Below, piece after piece: positions 1-8,842 of a stretch of 31,913 nt of DNA. Position 1 is the first letter of the stretch, and every line of letters starts with the position of its first letter. The position numbers and the translations under genes are program-made. This stretch comes from Zygnema cylindricum. Its lineage: Eukaryota > Streptophyta > Zygnematophyceae > Zygnematales > Zygnemataceae. Below the pieces are notes generated by a model, which did no database searches, was not told the DNA's origin, and worked only from the letters and a program-made list of their open reading frames with translations. The stretch spans positions 1-31,913 of the forward strand of contig JBBHKE010003372.1 of assembly GCA_037447655.1 (NCBI GenBank), read 5' to 3'.

Positions 1-2
1 AA

Positions 3-206
3 CTCGACGAAAGACCGGAACTGATTGGTCGAGGACTGAAAGAAGGAGCCGAAGCCGTAGATAATGCGGTGGAGCTTCTCATTGACTCTCTCTCGGATCG
101 AAGGAGGAGGTCAGGACGAACGACTTTGCGTTTAGGGCAAGGGAAAAATACAGGTTATGGGATGGATAGAGCCCATCCTCGTTGGTACGAAAAGGATAGT
201 GACTAG
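3..206 (+). CDS. C-terminal end of an unidentified protein (partial, runs off the left edge)
   Basis: The third + frame is open from the first full codon (position 3) to a TAG at 204-206, giving 67 residues with no start codon needed, so the gene begins outside the window. The other two frames contain early stops. The peptide is hydrophilic and gene-like: an amphipathic stretch (KEGAEAVDNAVELLIDSL) is followed by a basic patch (DRRRRSGR) and a tail ending GYGMDRAHPRWYEKDSD. I do not recognise the family. After the stop the DNA turns T-rich and non-coding, as expected of a 3'UTR, with AATAAA hexamers at 855-860 and 927-932. No splice acceptor is needed to explain the visible part, but an exon boundary inside it cannot be excluded. 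The call rests on one open frame and composition only. Confidence 0.5.
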   Translation, partial: LDERPELIGRGLKEGAEAVDNAVELLIDSLSDRRRRSGRTTLRLGQGKNTGYGMDRAHPRWYEKDSD

Positions 207-1063
207 AACTATGTATGAAGTCGGTAGAAAACAAGCGCCGGTTTTGTTGTTTTTTTGTTTTCGTTTCTCTTTTGTTTTAGGTTTTCGTCGACATTGTTTT
301 TTCTTAACGGTGGTAATGTTGACCGATGGTTTTTACAGTAGTTTCCGCTCCAAAACATGTTCAAGTTTAAGGTTTTGAATTTTTTGCTCAGGTTTAGTTT
401 TGGTTTTAAGTAAAATTAAGTATGACTTTTCAATTGGAAGTGCAGTAAGATTAATTGCGACTTGATGGCTTCTACCAAATTTCCATTGGAATCGCAGTTA
501 TATCTGTTTTTGTTTCTTTTTTGGACTCTCAAGAGCTATAATTCGAAACTACCGGTACGGCTCAGTTTTCAAGGAATGGTGAGGATTTTGCAATCTAGAG
601 CTGCCAGGAAGTTACAAATTTTTGGGTGTGAAAATATGCAGTAATCGTTGCCATTTTGGCTTTATGTGGTCACTCGTAATTGTTATGAGTTAACGGACAA
701 ATCCAAATATTTGAGTGAAGTTTGAATTACGTAACCAGGCATGGATGTGGTTCCCATTAGGTTTTTTTGGCGGCAACATTAACCTGCTGAAAAGCTCAGT
801 TGTCGGTTTTTAATTAAAATCCACGTTCTGTTTCATTTTTTTCTCTACCGGCTGAATAAAAGTGAGCTCTTTTTGAGCTTATATTGGTCATTTGTACTCT
901 TGTTATTGAACGTATCGTGCTTTCTAATAAATGTCAGAATTCCATTCCAATTTTGCCGCAAGGAAAAAAACAATACTACAAAATGGATGGAACCAAGAAG
1001 CAAAGCTAGACTTTGAAAAGATGAGCAACTTCCATAGAAAAGCAGACAGTAATGTGAAAATAA
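207..1063. other. 3' flank of the left-edge gene; no further gene seen
   Basis: T-rich DNA with only short, low-complexity open frames. The first part is probably the 3'UTR of the gene ending at 206; candidate poly(A) hexamers AATAAA lie at 855-860 and 927-932. I see no RNA gene or conserved protein here. Confidence 0.4.
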
Positions 1064-1245
1064 CCCTGATTTTCAATTTTTTCAAAAAAAATATTCAAAA
1101 GTTGCTTTATAAAAATCTTAAATGCGGAGAAGCTGTTAAGAACAAAACAATGAACAAAAAAAACTCCAAAAACTAAGGAAATGGCACAATGCCTTTAAGT
1201 ACCACTACGGTTAGCCTGGCAACTTCTTTGTCATTCAAACATGCG
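1064..1245. repeat. Diverged direct repeat, copy 1 (partner 2539-2722)
   Basis: This segment aligns along its length with 2539-2722 in the same orientation. Shared blocks include CCCTGA(T/C)TTTCAA, GTTGCTTTAT, GGAGAAGCTGT, CAATGAACA, CTAAGGA and TCA(T/C)TCAAACATGC. Small indels and substitutions show that the duplication is old. In copy 2 the right end is the stop codon of a probable minus-strand exon, so this copy looks like a duplicated gene 3' end. A TTTATT at 1264-1269 reads AATAAA on the minus strand. Confidence 0.65.
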
Positions 1246-2538
1246 TTTGTTTCTGTTCTTAATTTTATTTTCTATTGGAACTTAAAAACGTTACAGATCC
1301 GCCACATTTTCTTTCGGACGCGCATCGTTTGTTCTCAATTTCATTACCTCTTCTAAAAAAAACATAAAAAACTTGCTCTACGGGGGCGATTGGAAAACAG
1401 AAGAAAAGCAATGAGCCGATGCAAAACCAAAAAGAAAGGGAGAACACAAAATCAAGGGGATGAGTCGACGTGCAAACAAAGAAAAATCTAATGCATATAA
1501 ACCTAGGGACTGGAAAAAACCAGCATAACCTGACAAATAATAAAGCCTATATTGAACCTTTAACGTATGAGCCCAACACCAGCATTACTACAGTGTAAAT
1601 CATTATAAACGACAAATTTGGTATTGGCCCTTGAACATAAAATAGCGTCAACATAAAACGATTTTTTGTTTACACTGACTTGGTAAACAATCAAAAGTCT
1701 TCCAGAGTCTTCTGCATCACTCGAACCCAAAGTAGAATCAATACCACTTAAAAAAGCCTCCACATTATATATTTCTTAACGATAACAACAATTCACAGTG
1801 TAATGTTCCTAAAGTCAGCCCATTTGATGTCCTCATATGAAGCAAACAAGAAAAACGAAAACAATTTGGCCAAAAAAAAATGTAATTTGCATTTGAATGG
1901 ATGAAAAGGTTAAATAATTGTCATATATATTTACAGAACCTCAGTTTACAACTGCCTTTCGTAACATATGTGTGGACTGATGAGATACAAAGGTAGACTC
2001 TAAAGTCTGTATATTAAAAAATATCCAAAAAAATAAATTCGTCAAAATATTCCACCAAGAAACTAAAATGTTCAAATGTATGTCACAGTTTCTAAAGTTT
2101 CTAAGTACACTCCAAAGGCTGTAAAAAAAAAAACTAAACAAAAAAAAAACCACTACTACCACGACTAGAAGAACGTCTATCCAGACTATCCTCTATATAG
2201 AAGGAACACACAAGAGACAAACAGTAATTGAAGTCTTTACACGGTTAGAGTTCCTTCTTGTAGAAGAAAAAAACAGTTTTCAGTTCTCAGTTTTCAGTAC
2301 TCGGTTTGCAGTTTTCAGTTTTAAGTTTTTTTTTTTCCCCAGAGTTTTAGAGAAAGCAGTAGTGTCTATAAATTAAAAAATTGTTCGTTTCCAGCGATTT
2401 GTCTTTGTGCGAGACCTTTGAAAAATCCAAACTGTTAAAAAAAAAAAAAAAGAGTAAAAAAATTGTCATCGAGATTTTGAAAGAGAGAAAATCTCTCGAT
2501 TAAACGTCAAATGGGGAGAGGGAGAAGGAGAAGGATTT
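1246..2538. other. Non-coding stretch between the two direct-repeat copies
   Basis: AT-rich DNA with poly(A) runs (for example 2125-2149 and 2437-2452) and short open frames only. If the minus-strand exon at 2711-2997 is real, part of this is its 3' flank. A 67-codon minus frame at 1560-1763 has no recognisable similarity and is not called. Confidence 0.4.
2274..2325. repeat. Short degenerate tandem repeat of CAGTTTTCAGT
   Basis: About four imperfect iterations of a 13-15 bp unit resembling CAGTTTTCAGTTCT occur back to back and run into a poly(T) tract. Probably replication slippage; no function is implied. Confidence 0.55.
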
Positions 2539-2722
2539 CCCTGACTTTCAAGCTTTTCAAAATTTTAATTCAAAGTTGCTTTATGAAAATCTTTAATGTG
2601 GAGAAGCTGTAATGAACAGAAGCAATGAACAGAGAAAAAATTTAAAAACTAACTCTCAAATCTAAGGACAAAGTGCCACTCCAACAGTTAGCTTAAAAAC
2701 AACTTGTCACTCAAACATGCAT
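2539..2722. repeat. Diverged direct repeat, copy 2 (partner 1064-1245)
   Basis: Second copy of the repeat described at 1064-1245, about 1.48 kb to the right and in the same orientation. Its right edge covers the TGA (minus strand, 2711-2713) of the probable exon at 2711-2997, so the repeat spans a stop codon and its 3'UTR. Confidence 0.65.
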
Positions 2723-2997
2723 TACCGTATCCTCAACTGAAGAACTCCTTGACGGCTCCTCCTTTACGTCTTTTTGATCCAAAATTTCACCGGATTCTCC
2801 TTTTATTCCATCATCATCGTCATCCTCGAGTTCACTTTCTCTATAACCTCCATTCATAGGTTCAAATATAGGTACTGTATTGACGAGTGGGGGTACTGGA
2901 GGAGAAACTGAGGCCCTTTCTTCTGTCGAAGAGGAAAGCTCGAAAAAAAAGGAGACTTGTCGATGGAACTCGGTACCGCCTTCACAACTTTTGGAGC
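2711..2997 (-). CDS. Probable 3'-terminal exon of an unidentified acidic protein
   Basis: On the minus strand an open frame reads into a TGA at 2711-2713. Its last ~80 residues look like genuine protein: a Pro-rich segment (SPPVPPLVNTVPIFEP), an acidic run (SELEDDDDDG), and a Ser/Glu-rich tail ending SSSVEDTVMHV. The tail holds a V-K-E-E motif that fits the sumoylation consensus psi-K-x-E. A pyrimidine-rich tract ending in TTCAAAAG supplies a plausible splice acceptor just before 2997, so the frame need not extend through the U6 gene to its right. Upstream exons, which would lie at higher coordinates, were not identified. I do not recognise the family. Alternatives are a pseudogene fragment or a chance frame; the acidic low complexity weakens the case. 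Confidence 0.4.
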
Positions 2998-3246
2998 CTT
3001 TTGAAGACACAAAAAAACAATTTCTCAAGATAAAAAAGAGTACATCAATCCAGGAGCGTACACCAAGAGAAAATTGTTTGTTTGTGTACAGATGACCCAC
3101 CCTGAAACGTATAACAACTTGATTAAAAAGCGCGATGGTAAACCATCTGAGTCCATTGGAACAACAAAAAAAAACAGCAATGCGAAAACTGAAAAACCAC
3201 ATTTGGAGGGGATCAAACAAAAAAGAAATGTAATTATTAGCTTTAT

Positions 3247-3257
3247 GTCCTACAATT
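3247..3257 (+). promoter_or_regulatory. USE-like element of the U6 promoter
   Basis: GTCCTACAATT matches the plant snRNA upstream sequence element RTCCCACATCG at 7 of 11 positions. It lies exactly 23 bp upstream of the TATA run. That spacing is diagnostic for Pol III-type plant snRNA genes; Pol II-type genes have about 33-34 bp. The match is weak in sequence but strong in position. Confidence 0.55.
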
Positions 3258-3280
3258 TTTTCTGCGTTTTTAAACAACGT

Positions 3281-3290
3281 TATATATATA
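3281..3290 (+). promoter_or_regulatory. TATA box of the U6 promoter
   Basis: An uninterrupted TATATATATA begins 30 bp upstream of the first U6 nucleotide, the standard distance for plant U6 genes. Confidence 0.75.
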
Positions 3291-3310
3291 GTAATTTCAC
3301 TTATATATTC

Positions 3311-3417
3311 GTCCTTCGGGACATCCGTTAAAATTGGAACGAACGATACAGAGAAGATTAGCATGGCCCCTGCGCAAGGATGACACGCACAAATCGAGAA
3401 ATGGTCCAAATTTTTTT
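3311..3417 (+). ncRNA. U6: U6 spliceosomal snRNA (variant with a 4-nt duplication)
   Basis: U6 pairs with the 5' splice site and with U2 and U4 and forms the catalytic core of the spliceosome. The sequence follows plant U6 closely: a 5' stem-loop (GTCC-TTCG-GGAC), the ACAGAGA box, AGATTAGCATGGCCCC, the TGCGCAAGGATGACACGC region and the tail AAATCGAGAAATGGTCC, followed by seven Ts at 3411-3417 as Pol III terminator. Compared with the usual plant sequence as I recall it, three things differ. The 5' stem is one base pair shorter, with both partners lost together. GATAAA reads GTTAAA. Just before the ACAGAGA box GGAACGATACAG reads GGAACGAACGATACAG, a tandem duplication of 4 nt. A USE-like box and TATA at correct spacing argue for an expressed gene, but a pseudogene with an intact promoter is possible. 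Confidence 0.9.
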
Positions 3418-3669
3418 GAAGATACCTTATCGCGGATTATCTCATTGAGACTTTGTGTTTGGGCAAATTGGAACACCCCATTCTTCAACCATAATTTGAA
3501 CTAATTTGAACTTGTGTTACTGTAAACCTCATTCCATTCTCCGAACTTAATGACACTGAAGAAATATCGGTATATCGCTATCGATAAATTTTTTTCCTGT
3601 AAATGCTGAAATATCAGCACCAATAACCGATAGCCACACATAACCGATATATCCCCGCTCAACGTGGGT
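3418..3669. other. Gene-free stretch right of U6, including an ATCGGTA-type element end
   Basis: From about 3568 the motif ATATCGGTATATCGCTATCGAT appears in pieces. An inverted, imperfect counterpart flanks the TA-element at 4311-4530 (CTTATCGGCTATCGC on its left, CCGATACTCAACAC on its right). This may be the outer end of an older element into which two others inserted. No coding potential seen. Confidence 0.35.
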
Positions 3670-3670
3670 T

Positions 3671-4146
3671 AGGGGTCACATAAGTCAGTTAGATACTCGA
3701 AACCGACAATTTTTTTTTTTTCAAAATCTGAACACCCGATACCCGACCGGATTATGTCACGCTCCTATATTGTTAACTGTTACCGGATACGCGTTGACGA
3801 AAATAAAAGTTAACCGAAAATAAAATTTAACCGAAACTCAATTTCTTGCGGCTTCCCGTACCCGCCCGTACCCGAATATGTACAAAATTAATGGTACATC
3901 TCCCTCGTACCTTCCACCATACCAAGAGTATAAAGTACAATGTTGGATAGTATAGAAAGTACAAAACCTTCAATTTTTTCTGTTTTTTGCTTACCCGACC
4001 GTACCCTATTTTTTCTTTTTTTTGTGAATCACCCGCCCAAATCCGCCCGGCCCCCAATATTTGGCAACCGAATCCGTTCCAGATCCGAAGCGGGCGGTCG
4101 GGTTACGGTCGTTTACGGTTTCGGGTAACCGTTTGCGACCTATGGT
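3671..4146. mobile_element. Non-autonomous hAT-like element, CCG-rich family (copy c)
   Basis: The right end reads GCGACCTATGGT and the left AGGGGTCACATAA, imperfect versions of the CAGAGGTCGCAAA terminus seen in the copy at 6063-6481. The 8-mer CGTGGGTT flanks both sides (3663-3670 and 4147-4154), consistent with a hAT-type target duplication, although the termini are uncertain by one or two bases. Inside are the family's signature blocks: CCGACAATTTTTTTT, ACCCGACCGG, CCCGTACCCGCCCGTACCCG and GTACAAAATTAAT. There is no transposase open frame, so it is MITE-sized (about 476 bp). Confidence 0.65.
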
Positions 4147-4310
4147 CGTGGGTTGGGGGGAGGGGGAGGAAGGGTTTCTGAATTTTTGTTTTTCTACGTT
4201 GGGATATGGTACAGTAATTTCAATCCTGAATACGGAAACGTATGTATGAAATACGGACCGATAAATCGTTTTTTGGTAGAAAAGGCACTTATCGGCTATC
4301 GCTAAAAAGC

Positions 4311-4530
4311 TACACCGCGAATCGTTGTTAGTGTCAAAGTTTAAATAGCGTAAAAAAAAATAGTGTTATTGATTATAATTTAGTGCGAGAGACGTGGCAG
4401 ATTATGGTCCACGTACTTAAATAGAGTTGCTAATTTATTTTCGAAAATCATGTATACTAATTGCGGAAAAAAAATAAAATTTTAAGAACCCAAATTAGTG
4501 ACTTTGACACTAATAACGATTCGCGGTGTA
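4311..4530. mobile_element. TA-flanked MITE (Tc1/mariner-like), copy 1
   Basis: A 220-bp segment bounded by long inverted repeats, TACACCGCGAATCG at the left and CGATTCGCGGTGTA at the right. They continue inward as TTGTTAGTGTCAAAG and its inverse CTTTGACACTAATAA, about 29 bp in all. Both ends begin or end in TA, as expected of a TA target duplication. The interior is AT-rich and non-coding. A second copy of nearly identical length lies at 7720-7940. Confidence 0.8.
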
Positions 4531-4871
4531 CCGATACTCAACACTAATTAATTTCTTTAATGAATAGGTGCTTCAAGTGCGTACAATACGTTTACTTCCT
4601 TTACCGTAGTTGAAACCCTAATTTTGGCGACCCAAACCGTTTCTGGTCATTAGGCTCGTGGCCGGTCCGCCAGAAATCCTCCAAAAATCAAAAAGTTTCA
4701 TAATTTTTGAGACGCTCAGACTGTTTCTCCAAACAACACGGGCGTCACATAGAAAGGCCCTAAAATTCTGTCAGTTGTGACATGTGAGACACGTGGTGTT
4801 GTCACGGGCGTCAATGATGTTTGTACGCGTCATCGAGTTCAGAGTACGAACTTTATGTCCTAACCGGCTAA
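4531..4871. other. Gene-free stretch between two element insertions
   Basis: No convincing open frame, RNA gene or repeat boundary recognised. It separates the TA-MITE from the composite element starting near 4872. Confidence 0.35.
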
Positions 4872-6062
4872 CCATTAAGGGTGAAGTTCCATAGACGAAA
4901 AGTGAGGTTGTTTACACAAATTCGGACTTCTACGTACTATGCCGTACCTATTATTTTGTTTTTATCCGGAAACAACATTACGGAGAATCTTGCCAATATT
5001 CTCCAAAGGTCTCGGAAATAATGACCGTTGGATATTTTTTCTCGAAGCATTCGCTTCGAAAGTTTCTCTAAATGGTGATGTATCTTGCGAGGTACATCAC
5101 CAATTACAGATAAATTTGAGCCGCGACACGCTGGATAATGAACATACGTGTCAACATGATAACCAACGGAAATCAAAAAAAATCGCAGACGATTTTCGCA
5201 TTATAAAATCCAGCAAAAATTACAAACGAAATCTCGTAACGCACTTTCGTCACGCTATTTCTGGTAACGCTCATTCGTCACGAGAAAAAACAGGAATCCT
5301 AAAAAAATGAGGTGGTCTCTGACAAAGCGTCTGCAAATAGTACAAAAGTTGTGTTGAACGATGACCTGGTACGTACCATGTACATGGTACGCAAATGAAG
5401 ATTTTTGGTCGGTGAAAAAATCACTGACGATTTTCAATATCCGACCTTAACTCACGTGGTGCCACTTAAATATGAAAACGTGGATTACAGACTCTGAGCA
5501 ATAGAACACCGTTCAAATTGTAGCATCCTGTAATGTTTGCCGTACAATTATAGAATGTCTTAATCATAGTTCAAAAGTAGACGTTTTTTGGTAGGCCTTC
5601 TGTAGGCAGCCTTTAGGACGCAAATTGTACGTTACAAATTTGCGATTTCTTCGTACAGTCGCAACTTAGGCAGTACGGCGCTAAACGACAGAAAAAAACC
5701 CGAACTTAGCCACATGGGGCCGCAGCCTAAGTTGTGTTACGAGCTTTCCATGTGATCTTCTTAAATCGCTACTTTCATCAGAGACCGTCAGATCATCCGA
5801 ATCTGACGGTTTAAATTAAAAGTCGCTCAAAACTCACAGAAAAATATTTTTTTGTCCGATTTTTTTTTCAAATTTAGACATGACGTTTAATTCTCTATCG
5901 ATCCATGTGCAACTCAACCCTGTTACTATTTTATTTCATTTTGCGGCCAATACAATATGGGTCTTAAGGCCATATTGTATGTTTTGCATACAATAGGCAT
6001 ATTGTATGGGCGTACGGTCACCTACTTTTTAACTATGGTCTTAATGGAACTTCACCATTAAG
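4872..6062. mobile_element. Candidate older element with GGTGAAGTTCCAT inverted ends, interrupted by later insertions
   Basis: The left end CCATTAAGGGTGAAGTTCCAT (4872-4892) is mirrored at 6038-6062, where GGAACTTCACCATTAAG reads back as CTTAATGGTGAAGTTCC. Thirteen bases (GGTGAAGTTCCAT) match perfectly in inverted orientation. A 473-bp hAT-like copy (5565-6037) sits just inside the right end and another element starts at 6063, so this would be the oldest layer. The interior holds hairpins (GGTGATGTA...TACATCACC at 5073-5100; a GGTACGTACC/GTACATGGTAC palindrome near 5369-5392) and a 123-codon open frame at 4939-5310 with no recognisable similarity. The family is undetermined and the outer boundaries are uncertain. 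Confidence 0.45.
5565..6037 (-). mobile_element. Non-autonomous hAT-like element, CATAGTTCAAAAGTAG family (copy 2, long form)
   Basis: It starts CATAGTTCAAAAGTAG and ends CCTACTTTTTAACTATG, near-perfect inverted termini. The 8-bp target duplication GTCTTAAT is perfect on both sides (5557-5564 and 6038-6045) and fits the hAT consensus nTnnnnAn. The interior is the reverse complement of the copy at 17537-17842 (shared GATCTTCTTAAATCGCTAC, ATCCGAATCTGACGGT and GGGTCTTAAGGCCATATTGT), but this copy carries about 165 extra bases, mostly at 5615-5735. No transposase is encoded. Confidence 0.85.
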
Positions 6063-6481
6063 CAGAGGTCGCAAAAGTAAAAAAAAATCATACCCGAAAC
6101 CGACAGTTTTTTTTTTCAAAATCTGAGTAACCGATGCCCGACCGAGTTTTGTCACACTCCAAAATTGTTAACCGTTAACCGACCGTCGTTTACGAAAAAC
6201 AAAATAACCAAATATTTATTTTCGCGACTAACTGTACCCGCCCGTAACCGAAAAAGTACAAAATTAATCAATGTACGACGGAATAAGCCAATAATTACGC
6301 TTTGCTGCGTTCCCTAAGATTTGCGAAATGAATAGTGTACCGACCGTTTTTTTTTTCCTGGTGAATCAATCGACCGTGACCGCCCGACCCCCAAAGTTTG
6401 GCAGCCGAATCCGTTCTGGATCCGGCGCGGGCGGTTGGTTAACGGTCGGTCACGGTTTCGGTTGATTGTTTGCGACCTCTG
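6063..6481. mobile_element. Non-autonomous hAT-like element, CCG-rich family (copy a, intact ends)
   Basis: It has perfect 13-bp terminal inverted repeats, CAGAGGTCGCAAA at the left and TTTGCGACCTCTG at the right, and a perfect 8-bp target duplication CCATTAAG (6055-6062 and 6482-6489). Its 419 bp contain repeated subterminal CCG/ACCG motifs (GTTAACCGACCG, GGTTAACGGTCGGTCACGG) that could be transposase binding sites. No open frame of transposase size is present. The CAGAGG terminus and 8-bp duplication point to the hAT superfamily. Confidence 0.85.
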
Positions 6482-6634
6482 CCATTAAGTCAATAATTTT
6501 TACAGAATTCGTACAGTATTATCGTATTTTAGTAATTTGCAAAAGACAATATCAAAGTCAACCGAAAGGCTGTCGGTGATGCTATAAGCGATGCGACGAC
6601 GGCTATCAATTTAGTATGGAACATGTAACCGCAC

Positions 6635-6896
6635 CATAGTTCAAAAGTAGGTGAAAGTAGGCCCATACAATATGCCTATTGTACGAAAAACATACAATAT
6701 GACCTTAAGACCCATATTGTACTCGGACGTATTTCGGACCAATCAAAACATTCGGACCAAATATTGGACCAATTAAAACATTCGGACCAAACAAAAAAAA
6801 ATTATACCGTCAGATTTGGACGATCGGACGGTCAATGATCAAAGTAGCGATCTAAGAAGATCACATGAAAAGCCCATAACACAACTTACGATAAAC
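6635..6896 (+). mobile_element. Truncated hAT-like element, CATAGTTCAAAAGTAGG family (copy 3)
   Basis: The left terminus CATAGTTCAAAAGTAGG is intact. The sequence then follows the 17537-17842 copy closely (AAAGTAGGCCCATACAATATGCC, in pieces; repeated CGGACCAATTAAAACATT; GATCACATGAAAAGCCCATA), until similarity ends after ACTTACGATAAA. The right terminal repeat is missing, so this copy is broken. No target duplication can be assigned. Confidence 0.75.
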
Positions 6897-7719
6897 TAAG
6901 AAAAGAAGAAGAAGATTGGAACAAAGGACCATTTACGGTTCTTACAGTTGTACAATTAGACGTATCATATCTTTATCATCAAGAGCATCATGAAATTTTA
7001 TGTACTGTTCTTGCGAGTAGGTCAAACCTTTCATAAGGCACGGTTAGTACAGGCGGAGTAAAGGACTATACGACAGATGCCTTTACTGTAGTGTAGATAG
7101 TTTTTCGTACTGTATTGATTAAATCTGAATAAATGCATAGCAATGCCCTAATGAAATTACGAATTTATGCGTCTTTCATTTACATGTTACATAGTTTGGT
7201 GTTTCGTATAATACCATGTGGCATAACTGGCTATGGTGGGTGTACCCCTTTCAAAGTCGCGCTATTAGTACGCGTGTTCACACTGGCGGCGAGTAATAAA
7301 TGTTTAGATGACGTGTTTATTCACTTTATTGTGTGTATCATATGACTCGGTATATCTCAAACGTGTAAACACCGGGGAGCATTATCGAATTTGAATAGAT
7401 TCAATAAAGATACGGAAAATCTGCGACAGCGAAGTATTCAGAAGCTGAGATTAACCACCAGCTGCGCCGACACCAAAGATTTCTATAAATCTAGAATGCG
7501 CCTGTTTCACAAGAAAAAATTGCCCGATTGCGGCATTTATACCCGTATCTGGAAGATTCAGTATGGGTGTTGCTTTTTAACTGGTACATTACTGAACCTT
7601 GCGATTTTTTGCAACTTTCTGCACGCGCGAGCACGCTGATTGGGGCCACACCTCGTTTTCTCCGAACGACACACGGTTTTCTTAACTACTGGCCCTCGTA
7701 ACGAACCTAGGCTGTACTG
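6897..7719. other. Gene-free stretch
   Basis: Only short open frames (70-82 codons at 7133-7345 and 7391-7639) with no recognisable similarity and no splice context. Probably old repeat or intergenic DNA. Confidence 0.35.
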
Positions 7720-7940
7720 TACACCGCCAATCGCTATTAGCGTTGTGTACGCTAATCCCGTCCCGCTTTTTTTTGTTTTTATTCTCAAATAGAATTATCC
7801 ACACTATTTAAAAAAAGCCCTAATTCCTAATTAGAGTAATCGATTTCTTCCAAAATTTCCAAATTCCCAATTAGCGTACACAACGCTAAATAATGGTATA
7901 CGCTAATCAAACCTACACGCTAATAGCGATTGGCGGTGTA
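7720..7940. mobile_element. TA-flanked MITE (Tc1/mariner-like), copy 2
   Basis: A 221-bp element with inverted ends TACACCGCCAATCGCTATTAG and its inverse TAATAGCGATTGGCGGTGTA, closely related to the ends of the 4311-4530 copy. Near-equal length and shared AT-rich interior mark them as one family. The motif TAGCGTACACAACGCTAA and its relatives repeat inside. TA borders both ends. No coding capacity. Confidence 0.8.
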
Positions 7941-8842
7941 GTCGTAAATTCTGTTTGGCACTTTTTTTCTATTTCTCCTTTTTTTTTTGGAGCTTTGCGT
8001 TTGTTAGACCGGTCAGGCTCGTACTAAGACTGTAATTATTTAAATTGACGCGTCTAAAAATCGATCCGTTGGAGATTCTGTAGCGTATCCGAATATTTTC
8101 CGCGACGACGTGTGCAAATTGACAAATTGTTCCTGCACCTAGCAGGTACGACGATTCTGGATTAGATTCTGTTCCGATTCTTTAAATCATAGTTCAAAAT
8201 ACAAAAAACGCGTGTAAACGCATATATCCGGTAATCCCGTATTATAGGCACACTATACCCAACGGCTACCAGATGCATGAGTTTGGCACGTGTTTTCGCA
8301 CTTTTTATATCTATGCTATAAAGGGAATATAATCGAGGCTACAACATGTATCGACCGCGCCGGTGTGAACGCCCCTACTGTTTTAGTAAAAAGTCCACGA
8401 GCAATGGTTTGTCCGTACATATCAAAAAAATACAGAGTACAGTAGTAAATGACAAAGTTTGAGACCCTATGTTCGCGACCTTTTGTCTTTTTCGTTTTGT
8501 TTCCGACCAGTCAGGATCTTCCTTCGTATAATTTCCGCAGCCGTGAAACTGTCGCAACGAACTTTTTAAGAATGGCGTTGTTATGGTCCCATGTTTGGAA
8601 CTTACTGAAGACGTACTGGACAGCTGGCAGTATGGCACAACTTTCGCTGCGCCTTTGCACTTTATGACCCGTTCAACAAAATTGTGTGGATTTTGGCACG
8701 AGCCGATTCTGTTCTTTCTCATAAGGATTCGGATTGCGCCATATTGTATTTCGTACGTTTCTGCCAAACGACAATCTTTGTCAGGTGAACGCCCTGACGC
8801 GTCATGACGATCGCCACTCCACAAGTTATTTTCATTTCCTGC
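7941..8842. other. Gene-free stretch upstream of the MAPK promoter region
   Basis: AT-rich DNA; a 12-bp match to a hAT-like terminus (CATAGTTCAAAA) at 8188 has no partner end. The 185-codon minus frame spanning 8375-8932 lacks an ATG at its start and any recognisable similarity, so it is not called. Confidence 0.35.

Noticed and set aside
2998-3409. Upstream part of the 232-codon minus frame that ends at 2711
   Set aside because: It runs through the U6 gene and T-rich DNA; only the part after the likely splice acceptor is kept as an exon.
4939-5310. 123-codon + frame in the old element
   Set aside because: It starts with ATG but shows no transposase motif or other known domain and overlaps hairpins; not supported as a gene.
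8188-8199. CATAGTTCAAAA match to a MITE terminus
   Set aside because: Only 12 bases match, the sequence then diverges, and no partner end or target duplication is present.
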